DNA from: Dirofilaria immitis
Taxonomy: Eukaryota > Nematoda > Chromadorea > Rhabditida > Onchocercidae
Direction of reading: 5' to 3'
Assembly (NCBI GenBank): GCA_024305405.1
Contig: JAKNDB010000087.1
Coordinates: forward strand, 6,574,501-6,638,500
Length of the DNA stretch: 64,000 nt
Under the pieces are notes generated by a model that saw only the letters and a program-made list of their open reading frames with translations, did not search any database and was not told the DNA's origin. The position numbers were made by a program, and so were the translations under genes. This document shows, piece by piece, positions 1 to 12,890 of the stretch (its first letter is position 1; every line of letters starts with the position of its first letter).

Positions 1-368
1 GATATCGAATTTTGACTTAATTATTAATCTACGGAAGAAAACTGATCTCAATTACAGTGTTTAATTGGATTTCCATAACCAAATTTACAAGCAAATTCGA
101 TGAAAATTTTCGAATTTTCCCCACAAAATTAATTATAAATTATCAGTAAAGATTGTAGTGCAGGACATCGATAGCAAGCATTAATTGAAATTTGTTAATT
201 GATTTATGAAATGAATTTCAATCATTCAATTTATAAAAATTTATATCGTTCGCAAAAAATATTGAACATATAAGTTCATTTCACATCATAAGAAATACAG
301 AATGCAAGTCCAAAATTTAGCTTCTAGAAGGTAGAATTTGAAACAGGAAGTGACGAAATTTGCAGCAA

Positions 369-401
369 CTTATGTATCTCTCGTTTGGAGAGATACATAA
401 G
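369..401. repeat. Perfect 13-bp hairpin
   Basis: The 13 bases at 369-381 are the exact reverse complement of 389-401, separated by a 7-base loop. It lies 9 bases from a second, longer hairpin. The stem is too short for a microRNA precursor on its own. Confidence 0.85.
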
Positions 402-410
402 AAAGGATGA

Positions 411-449
411 TTCCATGGCCTGCCACCTGACAGGTGCCAGGCCATGGAA
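411..449. repeat. Near-perfect 39-base palindrome
   Basis: Bases 411-422 pair perfectly with 438-449 (12 bp). After one C/C mismatch (423 and 437), 424-429 pair with 431-436 (6 bp) around a single-base centre at 430. It is GC-rich compared with its surroundings, so the structure would be unusually stable for this locus. Its function is unknown. Confidence 0.85.
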
Positions 450-3105
450 AAATCAAGAAATAAATAATAACAAGTAACGCTTATGATGTTAGAATAGAGT
501 GAATTGATTTTGCTTAAAAATTAAAGCTTGATATAAATATGCTAATATAGACTTCTAATACAAATATTACTGCTATTGTCATATAAAAAGGAAAAGTTTT
601 ATATGTCTTATTAGCTAAAACTATTTATGACGTTAATGCTTTGCCACCTCTTCGGAAATTGAAAACGTCGATAAGGTTTTTTGCTTTTAACCGGTTCACT
701 TTCATTTACTATCTTATGCTTCTGAGCAGTATATGAAGTATGGGCGTGCTTTCAATTATTTTCTTCCTTAATGTAATTATAAATAATTATATCAAATAAA
801 AGTAATCGGTCGTTTCAAATGAGCAATGAAAAATTAGAAATATCAGATAGAAGAGTCAAGTCATATATGAAATAATTTGACAATCTATCAGTTTTGTTTA
901 ATCAGATCGGCTGGATTTACCAAAAAAACTAATCATTCACGTTGATTTCATTAAACATTATTGTACATTCTTTGCAATATTTTTCATCAAATTTAATTCA
1001 ATATTTTTCGATTTATTTCATTCTATTACTTTATTGCAGCTTAGCTGGAATGAAATTTCAGCACTATGTCAAATTTCATTGTTTATTTGTAACACTGATA
1101 AATAATAGCGAAATAATTTCCAATAAACAATTTGTAGTATAGGAGTATTAAAGTACAGATGATATGCAAAGTATAATATTCGAAGTGAAAATATTTGTGA
1201 AAGCATAATAGATTAATTGACACATCCAGTTCTGATTTGGATTATCTGTGAATAAATTTTATGCTAAAAAATGATAGCATTTTTTTAAAAACATTTTTGA
1301 AGGCATCCCTTTAATTAAGCAAACTTTATTCCTTTGGAAAATTCACTTAAAAAGCGCATATTGAATTTCAGAGAAATCAATTTGACTTACAAGAAAATAG
1401 AAAAGGCAAATGAATAGTTTCTGCACATAAACAATTGATTTGCATAACCATAACATTATAAAACAGTTGGCGTAAATAATGATCAGTTTAGATTAACAAA
1501 CAGATTTGTTTGGAAAGAAAAAAATAAGTAGCCTGAAATGTGGGTGACAGCCAAAAAGCTTTTATAAAAGACTTATAAGCCAATCTAAGTTTCTCTTTTG
1601 CAGAATAGTGGAGCTTCCTTATTCTACATTATTTTGACTATGTTAAATATAAAGTCCAAAATCTCCAATATATTCGGCCAGGCGTCCTTTGCTACGAATA
1701 ATATGAAAAAGAAATTCGTCTCTTCTCTGTTATTTTCTCAATAAGATAGGGCTATTATAGTCTTTAATATTCAAAATTAAATATGGAAATGGTATTTGAG
1801 ACAGAAGCTTTTTTCATAATGAGTTTATAATTACTGGAGTGTTTTAACCAAAATTACAGTTTGATAATTTAAAAATTTTACAATTCCAAAATTAATAAAT
1901 TTTTGTCGATTAATTAATAAATTTTTAAAGTTCGATAATCATATTAAAAATAAACAGAGTTTTTTGTTGAGTCGTCCGAAATTATTTGTTGGCATTTGTG
2001 TTTTCCATTTTCTTGATATCGGTTATATTGACCGCTGTTTGGATAGCAATGTCAAATGTCCAGTAACTAATAGTTACTGATTCACTTTCTTGACCTGATT
2101 TAGAGAATTACAAACTAATAGACTCGAGTTTGAGTGAAGCTGAAAGATGCGAAATTTTTGGAACATTTGCGAATTTTCTTTTCTGACTTTTTGTTCTTCA
2201 TGCAGGCACCCTTGACTAATTTCGAAAATTTTGTCAAGATTTAAAAATCAAATTGAAAAAATTATTTAATTCTGCTTCCATTTCTATCCATAGTAAAATA
2301 ATATGTATCACTTTTGATTTTACTTTTCTGTTCCGTTTACTCCCTTTCTCTGAATACTTTTAGAACGGCCATGTCTTCAACAACAACAGTTCAAAATATT
2401 TAGTTTGCTTTCGGAATTCGATTTTAGAGCTAAAGTCTTCTAAATTATTCGACTAAATAGAAGTCATAAATTGATTCTCGCAGTGCCATTCTAAGTATCA
2501 AATGCTCTCTTTAAAAATCATTTTCTGGTCTAGCTTGGATTCAAAGCATTTATAAGAATTACATTTATCAATTGCAATTACACATTTAATAAAATTTCAA
2601 TTAATGCAATTATTTCTAATGAAGCAAAGTCTTTTAGAGCGTTATTTTCAGAAAATATTTGAAAAAAATAAAAATAAAATCTTCTATTTAGAATCATTGC
2701 CAAAGTATATTTTAAAGCTATCTGTTAATGCTTTCATGATTGACATTTGATAGACTGCAATCCGATTGAACAATACGATTTAAGAAGAATTTACAACTTT
2801 TTGCTTCTTCAATCATTAGAATAGCTTAATCTTTTTTTTGCAAATCTATAACATAGAATATAGCATTGAAAAGTTGGTTTAAATTTCTCTCTTAGGTATT
2901 TTTAATTTAACTTGAAAGTTTCAAATAGCTTTCTATCATTGATTTTACAGCAAAATCATTGCTTAATGTTACTTCAATGGAAAAACGAATTATTATAATA
3001 ATAATTCAGTCAAAAAATAATCGCACTTTTCAAGGAGTCTAACATATACGTAACATATGCGCAAGTTATTCGTTTTTCCAGTAACATGATTAATTGATAT
3101 TGATC

Positions 3106-3112
3106 TATATAC

Positions 3113-3150
<38 letters not shown>
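3106..3150. repeat. TA microsatellite
   Basis: A run of TATACA units passes into an uninterrupted (AT)n tract and ends at TGTAT. It is a simple sequence repeat. Confidence 0.95.
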
Positions 3151-3151
<1 letters not shown>

Positions 3152-3803
3152 GCGTAACATAACTCGTTTATATTGTATACAATATAACGGCGATAGAAGC
3201 GTATATGTTAGGATCCGAAAGAACAAGTGCCTTTGTATTTTCGCTTTTGCCATGGAAGAATTTTGAATAGTCAGAACTTCTCCCACTACAAATTATTCCC
3301 GTATAAAAAGTGGTCTTGAAATACACTGTTATGTTTTGATGTAATTCATTTTTTGTTGGAAAGACTTCTTCACTTTACCATAAAATAAAAATTTTTGAAT
3401 GAAATTCAGTGATTCTTGACATAGTAGTGTATGTATTAGTACGAGAATCCAACATCTATTTATGAGATCTGGAATCGATAATGCATGGGATTGTGATAGA
3501 TACCGGTATTGCTAGTGGGGCTATGAAAATGAGTTACGGCATGTATTCACCGAACAACTTCCAATATTTGTAATATCGCGGGCAGCGGTATTATGTAGAG
3601 TTCTAAATGATGGATATTTGCTTCATGTAATGATGTTCACAGAATGGAGAACATGTTTCCATAATATTTAATTGTTTTATTCAAATATTCAATATTCCGT
3701 CAGTTTTATGTTTGAAAAACATAAATTATGCTAATTTAATTTGTCATTTCTAGCATTTTTACTCTAAGTAGAAGAAATTTCGATAATTCGTAGGATTGAA
3801 TGT

Positions 3804-3805
<2 letters not shown>

Positions 3806-3863
<58 letters not shown>

Positions 3864-3869
3864 ATATAT

Positions 3870-3906
<37 letters not shown>
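3806..3906. repeat. Long interrupted TA microsatellite
   Basis: About 100 bases of (AT)n are broken only by three short interruptions (AAA or AA). It ends exactly where a GC-richer block begins at 3,907. Length polymorphism and assembly slippage are likely here. Confidence 0.95.
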
Positions 3907-4330
3907 CAGTTACTCAGGAGCAGTTACTCGGTGACGGTTCAAGTTGTTCGAAGTTATAGTTCATTTCAATTCGGAAGTGCAGTCGAATAGTCCAGCAGTT
4001 CGATAGCCGCAGTTCGACGTAATTCGAGAGGAACAACTGTTTCGAGGGCAATTCGACGTAAATGAAAGGAGAACGATAGACCAAAGGAAGAAAATACGAA
4101 CAACATCGCAGTAATCATTAAGACATTTGTTTGTATTTTTGATTTAGCTGTGTTCGAATTCTTTGATATTCCTTGTATTACGCATTTAATTCAAGCTATT
4201 GCATAATTGCGATGTTGTGTTTATAATATCGTATAGACCCAAATATACCTAATTTAGCCAAATCACAATAGCCAAAATGACCAATTTGTAGTTAGCAACC
4301 TCCAATCAACAAGAAATAAAGAAGAAGATT
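3907..4330. other. GC-richer block, possible transposon remnant
   Basis: The sequence after the TA tract differs from its surroundings. It is richer in G and C, with repeated short motifs around TTCGA in its first 150 bases. It contains an 11-base inverted pair (ACAACATCGCA near 4,102 and its complement near 4,210) and ends in an AATAAA-like stretch near 4,315. No long frame is open. It could be a solo LTR or other non-coding transposon remnant, but no terminal repeats or target-site duplication could be shown. Confidence 0.3.
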
Positions 4331-5076
4331 CTCTCCTCCTATTTTGAAGAAAAAGAAAAAAGAATTAAAATAAATCCCCTTTTTCTCTTTTAACAATAAT
4401 TAACTATTATAAACAAGGATTATTTTTACCATAGCAAATTGAAGTCATCTAAAATTATTTTATGATGGATAACATTAGAACAGTCTCTAGCTTATCTTTG
4501 CTACAATTTTTTAAGTCAATTCCATATTTACTTGTGAAGCAGTTCATCGATCAATCGAATATATAGAAGTTTGCAGAATGTATTCATCAATACCACATCT
4601 ATGAGAATTAGGTTTTAGTCGGCTAATTTTTTCTTCCTGAAATATTCCGAACTTTTGAAAGTTGAATTACTAAAAGATGGAAATGAATTTTCTAGGTTTG
4701 ATGAAAAAATTTAAAACAATTCTCGATGGGAATGAAAATTTAATTAAATCAGGAATGAAGAAATTGTTATATATCAAAATTATGTAAGATCTTTTACCCA
4801 TCACTATTAATAATCAGAATCTGATTCCCTTCTCTTCCACATAACAATTTTGTATCAATATTTGAAATTTTTCCATGTATTTGTTCAGAGATCAAAAATT
4901 AGATTCAAAATCAGTCTAAATTTCCAAACTTGTTATTAAGTTTCCCCAAGTAATGCATAATATATAAGCGGCTGATCGATGAAATTTCATCTGATCTGGT
5001 AGCTACATCTAAGTGCTATCAAATCAAATTGTGGTTCCAAACTGGATGCTGTGGAATCGTTAGAAGTTATAAACTT

Positions 5077-5178
5077 CTTGATTATCTGACAATGCGACCA
5101 TAGAAATCATATGTGTGTTTAAACACTCTTGATTGCTTGACAATGCGACCATAAAAATCATATGTGGATTTGAACATT
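5077..5178. repeat. Tandem duplication of a 51-base unit
   Basis: Bases 5,077-5,127 and 5,128-5,178 are two adjacent imperfect copies. Both carry the core GACAATGCGACCATA and AAATCATATGTG, with a few substitutions between them. No coding potential is seen. Confidence 0.8.
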
Positions 5179-7697
5179 CTTTAAAAGGAATAATACTTCA
5201 GAAATAAAATCCGATTTATCACTTTACAACAACAATATATAAACTTTTGTATTAATTCCTTTATCATTATAAAGTTCAAAGATGCTGTGATCACTCACAT
5301 TAAAGAAAAGAATTCTTCATCGCCTTTCATTTTTTATGCACTTACAAGGTCCTTCACAAAGTTTTCATTCCTCAACTCTTCATTGCTTTTTGCAGTTTTT
5401 TCGGTATTTTATACAAAATTCGTGAAATTTAATTGCATTAATACGTTAACCAGAATTTCTCGATTTTCTGCATTCATTCTTCTGAACTGTTGAGAAAAGC
5501 AAGTAAATTTATATTCTTCCTTACATCGCATGAAGATTTCATGAAATTATTCTAACGAGGCTTCAAAAACCAATAAATTTTCCTGAAATTTATGATTTTG
5601 ATTTTAAATTACATTAAAATCAAGGCATAATGACGAACCATTCTTTCTAATCAAATCGAACCGATTTTTCGTTATAATAAGTTTGGATTACTTAAACTTT
5701 TTGATGATTCATTCGAAAGTTTCATTCGAAAGTTCCATTCTAATGTTGTTTTATTAAAAACAGACAAGAGATGGTGGAAATACTTGCTTCCAGTTCACAT
5801 TTATCATAAATCTATCTTTTTCCGTGTAGTTTCCAATAAGATAATGCAGATTTAAAATAGCGTTTAAAAAATCAAAAACGGAAAAATTTCTTTCTTTCTG
5901 GAAACAACAAATAAATGATTACACAAAGTACACCTTTTCAATGCAGAGAAACGAATATAAGAAAGAAGATTGGCAAACTGATACGAGCCTAATCAGCCAA
6001 ATTTTTGGCAACTGAAAAGATCAAAATTCTAATAGTAATATGAAAAAGATATATAGATGTGGAACAATTTTTAATTTGAAAGAGATAAGTTGAAACTACA
6101 TGAAAATGTTTCAATATACGATAAACTTTCCATTAAGATGATTTATAAACTTTAAGGGAATTACAATTAATTAACGCATAAAGGGAGAATGAACCTTTAG
6201 CTATAAATTTCTGCAAAATGTTTGAGACAGTTAAAGAACTCCATTGTTTTTATTTTCAGTAGCATTCTGAATTTTATAGATTTATTTTGTCTCTGGATAA
6301 TCTTTTCCAGTTTTCTCTTAAATTCATGACATATCTCAAAAGAGGATAATAATAATAATAAGCGAATTTTTTCCCTCATCGGCATTATTTTACTCATTTT
6401 GTTGCACTTCATTCTCACGATCATCGTCTATTACCATCTTTCATCAATAAAATATCTTTCCTGTTGTAATGTTCATCGATGACAGTAAACGAAGATTGAA
6501 AAAACATTCTGAAAAAGATTTGAAAGTTATTTGCATAAAATTATATAAAGAAAACATGTATTGATACCAATTGAAAAAATTATTTTTATAAAATTTAGAA
6601 AGGAATCATTGAGAGGACGTTATTGGCTTGATGAATAAATAACAAGACGAAAAGAAGAAAAGAGATGATGAAAAGTTTGTGAATAAAAGATTGGTGCTCG
6701 AGCTTTGACGCTAACGTAAATTATATAATAGAAGTATCGCCGTATGGTTCCCCGTGAGAGCTATGCACAAGACATTAATTGACACTATAGAGAAAAGTTT
6801 ATCGAAATAACACTAAATCACATGTCTGAATCTTATTACATGAAATCTGAGGATATCTTTGTTAATTTCATTACAGCTTAAATAAGCTATAACGGTTGAA
6901 TTGTTCTTTTTTTATCGCTTTTCTATTTCAAGTTTAATAATATTTTCGGAAAAAAATAGATAATTGGAGTTTGTCGAAATTATACAAATTTCTTGTATTT
7001 TTCTAGAAAAATTTGCATTTTTTTCGTAATGAAGGACTTCAAGTCTTATTCTAAATTTCATTCGAAGAAGCAGTTAGTTCCATTTTTTTCACCGTTTATT
7101 ATAACCGGAATTTTTACTTGCTCTTTGACATTTTTAATAAATTTCCAATATGCCTGGCCATTGTAAAATTGTTCTCTTGTTCTTCCATGAGTGGTTATCA
7201 TTTTTACACCTAAGTCCTCTACAATTTTGCCAAACGTGGAGCATTGCGACTTTTATCGTTCCATCCAGTGCGCATTTTCACTGTAACTGGTATATTAACT
7301 GCTTTAACTACAGCTTCAATTATTTCAGTAGCCTTTTTTTGTCGCGCATTAGTGCTGATCCTGCATAGCCATGTCATCAGAGAAGTTATTGCAAGGTACG
7401 AAGTATTATATGATATATCAATAAATTGTATTAAATTAACATTATCTTCACCGCTGCAAAGAGATAAATAGTTTGGAGAAATCTTAACTTATTAAACTAA
7501 TTTAAACATCAATTTGTAATTTTTTTACTAAAGAAAATTAGCTACCTGTAATTATCACAGCAAGTGATATTGTACCTTTGCAAAATATTTAGTTAAAAAC
7601 CAAAGAGACCAAAGAATAAAAACCATTTTCACTTTCGTTGATCAAGTGAGTGAAAAAAACAGCTAATATTTTGGCAAACCGCCATTATAAAGTTGCA

Positions 7698-7703
7698 TTT
7701 CAG
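7698..7703 (+). promoter_or_regulatory. Likely trans-splice acceptor, TTTCAG
   Basis: A consensus nematode acceptor lies 20 bases upstream of the ATG at 7,724, with no coding exon needed in front of it. This is the usual arrangement for spliced-leader addition and supports that start codon. Confidence 0.5.
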
Positions 7704-7723
7704 AGAGAAAAGATAAAATAGTA

Positions 7724-10327
7724 ATGTTGGGCCAACAGGAGAATTCAACAATTTTCCCGCAGAACAATTTCACTGCTGGTAGTAATGTATTATACTTCTT
7801 GTATTTCATAAATCTTTTGCTAAAATTATTGACTTTTATTTATAATTACTAATCGAAATGAAGCTTTTTTTAACGGCCATAGATTAATGATTATTAATAC
7901 TTCAGAACGAAAGAGTATCAACAACATTACCATGGCAAGCCAAATGTGAGTTTGATATAATTGCAGTGACATTGATGAATGAAAGTGTTAAATAAAATTC
8001 ATTATTTTGTTTATTAGTTAACTAAGAACTATTAATTGCTTGTTATAATAATTAGTCTAATTTTATGACTACCTAATTATCTTGTTCAATTTAATACTAT
8101 CCGTCATTTTGAGACAGGTACAATTTCTTTTATATATTCAATTATGCATGAATTATTATTGCTGTAAAAAATATTATTTAAAGTTGGATTATTATTTTTG
8201 CATCTTCTTACCTTTAACCAAAGCAAATTTGCAAAGTGATGCAGTTATGTTTAACAAATTGAATCCGACGACTTAGAGAAACCTTTTAATTAAACGAAAA
8301 TCCATAAACGAAACTTATTGATTTAGGAAATCAATAATAACTGACGATTCCAAAATTTTACTATGTTGAGTTTATTTTTTAAATATTCAACAGCTTCTTT
8401 TGTGATTGCTAAATTATTGAATTGCTGAAAGGAAATTTTCCAATTTTTAAATTTCTTGAGTTAATATCGATTAATTTCAGTGTCGATGCACCATACATTA
8501 TTTATACAGGTTACCGGGATTTATTTTTATTTCATAAACTAAGTATAATCAAATATTGTAATCGGCTGTTTCACGATTTTAAAAACTTATATACCATCTT
8601 TAGAGATTATTGCAAAATCTATCTATAATTCTTCTGAATACCAATTATTAATTCACATTGCTGTTATGCACTTCTAGGAATCCCAAATGCGTTTGCAACA
8701 AAGTTAGTGTTAATGTTAATGGGTTTCATGGTTACGCTAATTTTTCTGTGTATATTTTTGTTACTTACCATATATATTTGTTATAAAGAAAAAGGCGAAA
8801 AATTGTTTACCGATAATAAAGATGAACCAACAAGTGTGAAAATTGACAAAGGTAAAAATGTAAAATTATACAAGATTGTACGAAAAGAATAAGTTTTTTC
8901 ATTATTTGAAATGAGAAATTTTCGCATTCTAAATGAAAAATATGCTTGCAACCAAAATTTTTCCTAATGTCAGTGTTGCTGAAAATTGTTATTACAAGTA
9001 AATTTTAATTGAAGTCTTGAAAAATAGTCAGTTTCAGCCAATTCTCCATATATTATAACTCCGGAGCAAAAGATCACTCAGCAATTATTAGCTACTCAGG
9101 TAATAAGAAAGGAAAAATGAGAACTTGAAATTTCACTACAGAAAATTTTTTGAAAATTCAAAGATTTAAATTTCTTTTCGAGACAAATTATTCCATTATG
9201 TTTTTCATGTCTAAATTTTGTTGAATATTCACAGATCGTGACACCAATCGAATGTTCAGCAAATGATATTGCTCAGTTATTACGATATATAGCTTTATAT
9301 GGTGAATTCTCAGAAGATGAAATTTACCGGACACCGAGAATTTTTATTCGTTTGGTTGAACGTGGTAAAACAAAATTCGATGAACAGGGTAGGTTTTATT
9401 TTTGCTAATATATCGTAACCTCTTTTAGGATTGTCAAATGATTGCATCTTTACTATAGCATTTTCAATTCTATTTGAAATCTGAGTAATTGTTTTTTTTT
9501 TTTTCATTATTTTCGTTTAATTACGCTGTATCCACCAGCCTTGTCAATAGTAAATTAATTTGAATGCCAAAATTTAGCATGAAATACATCCGGAAGATCA
9601 TTGTATCAGTTTCTTAATTTTAATTGAAATTTTATAATGAAATAACAATGTAAACTACAACAATGTACATTGCAGATTCTAAAAGAGAGCATAAAGCTGC
9701 ACGAAAATCTGAATCAAAATTGGATTTGCATAAGGAAGTTAGTTTCGTCTATATGTTTATATCCATATTTTTATATAAAGGCAGATTACATAATATTCAT
9801 TCCCAAAATATATTCAATTTCAGGTTTTAATCACAACGAAGAAATTGAAGAAGTAATGTTTACCCAACTTCTCACATCATTTAAATTTATTTAGTTATCT
9901 ACTGCCTATTTCAATTATGCTTCTCAAAACTTTGTGTCAGTTTTATTAAAATATTGTTAAAAATTGATGATTTATCAATTTAAAAAATATCGCGATTTTT
10001 TATTAGAGACAATAGAAAACATGGAAAAGATTTTCGTCTACATTGATTCCAATTTCTATTTGCAGAAATATTCAGCAACAAGGCATTTCATCCTCCAAAG
10101 CAAGTCTGTATTAAGATATCTAAATTTTATTTTAACTCCACAGTAATTGAGCATTATGATATATGAAGATTATATAAACTTATATTTTAAAAACTTTTAT
10201 AAATTTTGCAACTTTTTTTTCTCATATGATTCTATGTTTAAGAAAAAGAAGCTCACAGAAAAAAATCATCCAGTGAATTGAATAATGTAAATGAAACAGA
10301 ACGGAATAGGAAAAAAACGGTTCTATG
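7724..10327 (+). CDS. Single-pass membrane protein with highly charged tail
   Basis: I do not recognise this protein. Exons that keep phase are 7724-7778, 8678-8851, 9038-9099, 9235-9388, 9676-9737, 9824-9852, 10066-10103 and 10243-10327. Exon 1 encodes a short polar N-terminus. Exon 2 encodes one strongly hydrophobic span (about residues 25-50, rich in Leu, Ile, Phe and Met) followed by a Lys-rich stretch, so the likely form is a single-pass protein with a cytoplasmic tail. Exon 4 has the most conserved look (motifs SANDIAQLLRYIALYGEF and FIRLVERGKTKFD). Later exons are Lys/Arg/Glu/Ser-rich and low in complexity. Exons 1-5 are firm; exon 8 has a weak AAG acceptor. The true 3' end is unresolved: further basic exons are possible near 10,579, 10,967 and 11,155. 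A TTTCAG lies 20 bases before the start. Confidence 0.6.
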
Positions 10328-12330
10328 GTATGTATTCGATTGAAAGTAAGAATTCCATCAGAAATGCTAGTTGAAATTAATTAGTCATAGTTAAATTTGT
10401 GAGAATTGAGATAAACGACTTTTGAAGTTTTATAAAACATTTATTTTAAAAAATAATGAATATAACATTCGAAATAAGAAAATTAAATCGTGAGCGTTGC
10501 TATTTATTGCTATTTATAAGAATAAATATTGAATTAGTGATTAGCATATTAGCTCTTTAAAACAATGTAAATTTTAGAAGAGAAGCAAAAAGAGAAAATG
10601 GAAAGAGAAAAGTTCAAAGTTCGCATTCCATTTCATATTTATATACCAATCGATTCAATCACTTTCTTCATTGCAGAATTAAATGCTGTATATTTGCTAC
10701 AATTAATTCTTATTTCATGGCCTCAACAATCCTCATTTATGCATAAATAATAATCTATTGCAGATCGAGACTAAATCACCAATTGGTCGAGGTAATTCCA
10801 CATATGCATGAAGAACTGCCAAGTAAAAATTGTATTTTTATTGTGCCACTTGTATAATATAGTGCAATGAAGCAGGTAGTATCTTTCCTGAAATTAATTA
10901 TTTAATTTAAAACTAATTTCATGAAATGAATAGACTCAATGGAATTTTAAATTTATTTATAGAATTGCGAAAGAAACAACTGAAAAGAATGAGAAAAGAA
11001 ATGAGAAAAAATCTTGCGAGAAAAGGGAAAGGTAATCGTTTAATAATTAGCTTTTGAATTTTTGCAATACTAATGCTTTCGGCATTTGAAAGCTAAATGA
11101 ATTCGTTTTTTAAAAATTAATAATAATAAGCTGGTGAGAAAATTTGTTTATTTAGATAGATTTGAAATAAAAAGGAAAAGAGAAAGCATTTGGAGGAAAG
11201 TAAACATCCAAGGAAACGAGAAGGTTATTAATCATTCTGTAATTTTTATCCAACAATTATCGATTGCTGCTTGCACTTGAAAATAATCGGAAGAATTGAT
11301 ACGAGAGCAAAACCGCTTTTCAACAGGAATTTCTACATATTCATTCAGTTTTGTTCTGTTTTTAATCAAATTCATTCATTCAGTACTACTTGTATTTACC
11401 TCATCGATCAGGAAAGTATCATATAACTGATGAAATTGTGAGAAGTAAAAGTATTGAAAGAATTATTCCACATTTTGTTCTCTCTTCTTCTTTCAATCTC
11501 TCATCCCTCATAATACAATTTCATTCATCAATATTTGGGACTTTTCCTGTTTTCCTCACTTTTTTATTTTTTTGTTCTAGAATATTTTATCTAGAACAGA
11601 ACTTCTAAACAATGGGACCAAAAATCTGCTTTTGCGATAATAATAAAGACCGGTAACAAGTAGTTATAAGATTGCAAGTTTCAAATTTTTTATTTCCTAC
11701 TCTTGAATCTATCAAATCCGCTTATTATGTCCTCCTTTAAGTTGCTTGGAAATTCGTGCTATGCAGCAGTAACTCTTCGCAGGAATAAATTTGCTAAAGT
11801 ATTTTTAAAGGGATTATATCAATTATTTCATTAAATTTTCCAACTTGTTTAACATGGGGAAATTTAAATCTTCTAAAGTTTTATTACCTAAAATCTGCTA
11901 TCCATATTTTAGCAGGCTTAAATTTCTTTATGTTGAACAAGTTTAAAAAAATCAGCAAAAGAAACAGAGAGAAAAATTACAGGAAGACAATAAATTGTTT
12001 GAATGAATATTTATCATTTTTTTATTCTAATAGATAACTTTATTCTCGAATAATTCTTGTTAGTAAATTTTTAAAAAACATTCTTCCTCAATTGAATCCT
12101 TCTAATATTTTTATCTTCTAGTAAAGACTGAATTTGAAAAAATGGCAGACAAAAATTTAAAGCATGAATATCGGATCAGCATCAAATACAAACATATTAT
12201 ACTGCAAATTTGCATATCTGACTGAATATAAAACGATAAAACTCTTTCATTAAATCACAAAAATATAATTGATCACTTGCTGTTTTCTGTGAAATTCCAA
12301 AAATTTTCATTGCTGACGAGTTAGAAAGAA
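10328..12330 (+). other. Intergenic stretch with possible 3' exons
   Basis: Acceptor-led segments rich in Lys, Arg and Glu codons occur at about 10,579-10,650, 10,967-11,031 (ending at a GTAATC donor) and 11,155-11,200. They could be terminal exons of the preceding gene, but the phases do not give a single answer. From 11,300 to 12,330 I see nothing convincing apart from the promoter space of the next gene. Confidence 0.35.
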
Positions 12331-12890
12331 ATGTCCGATAAGGAATTCTTGGAAAGCGAAGAAGAAGAAGGCACATGTCCTAATTACTTTTGGTACTTAA
12401 TTGGTAGTTTTGGTCTCACAGCGCTCATTATTCTGATTCTGATTGCCTATCTGATCATGTATTCCAATCATTTCATGTGGGCACTGCGACGAAATCCGCG
12501 TCCGGTTTGTTTAAATTATTTAAAAACAGAAATTGGTTAAATTGCTAGTTGAATTTTCAATTGTGATTTTAAGTTTTTAAAACTATTATTATATTATTTT
12601 AGTCCATTAAGAAAAAAGTAAAAGTAAAGGAAGCAGCGCTGGAAAAGATGCAATCGACAGTACTGAATCAGCCATGAAAGGAAGTCAATATTTATTTCTA
12701 ATACTATAATAAGAATTATAATACATTACTGGAAAGCAACATCACTGTTTAATTATTCAAATTAATTGTTATTGGACACCAGCCATAATATATAATTGTA
12801 TTTTTCTATTCATTTGATCTATTGTAGCGAGCCAAATTGATGATGCAAGCCAGCAAACAAGCCAACAAAAAGATGCACAACCGGATGTGA
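12331..12890 (+). CDS. Small single-pass membrane protein, acidic N-terminus, basic tail
   Basis: Exons 12331-12504, 12603-12659 and 12828-12890 join in phase to give about 97 residues. The N-terminus is acidic (DKEFLESEEEEG). One hydrophobic segment follows at about residues 21-46 (WYLIGSFGLTALIILILIAY), then ALRRNPRP and a Lys-rich tail that could form a helix. By the positive-inside rule the tail faces the cytoplasm. The first exon and its GTTTGT donor are clear. The tail is less certain: exon 2 could instead read through to a TGA at 12,677, and exon 3 is open in a second frame. Poly(A) signals AATAAA lie at 12,972 and 13,003. No family was recognised. It resembles the upstream gene only in overall plan. 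Confidence 0.6.

Larger units (their letters stand above)
1..7700. other. Gene-poor AT-rich region
   Basis: I see no supported gene here. The open frames are short, lack splice-compatible partners and read as chance ORFs; one at 2,993-3,286 on the minus strand owes its Tyr-Ile run to a TA microsatellite. The stretch holds a double hairpin (369-449), two TA microsatellites (3,106-3,150 and 3,806-3,906), a GC-richer block (3,907-4,330) and a 51-base tandem duplication (5,077-5,178), each listed separately. The last few hundred bases would contain the promoter of the gene starting at 7,724. Confidence 0.5.

Noticed and set aside
2993..3286. 97-codon minus-strand ORF with Tyr/Ile repeats
   Set aside because: The repeat is a translated TA microsatellite, and the rest has no gene-like features.
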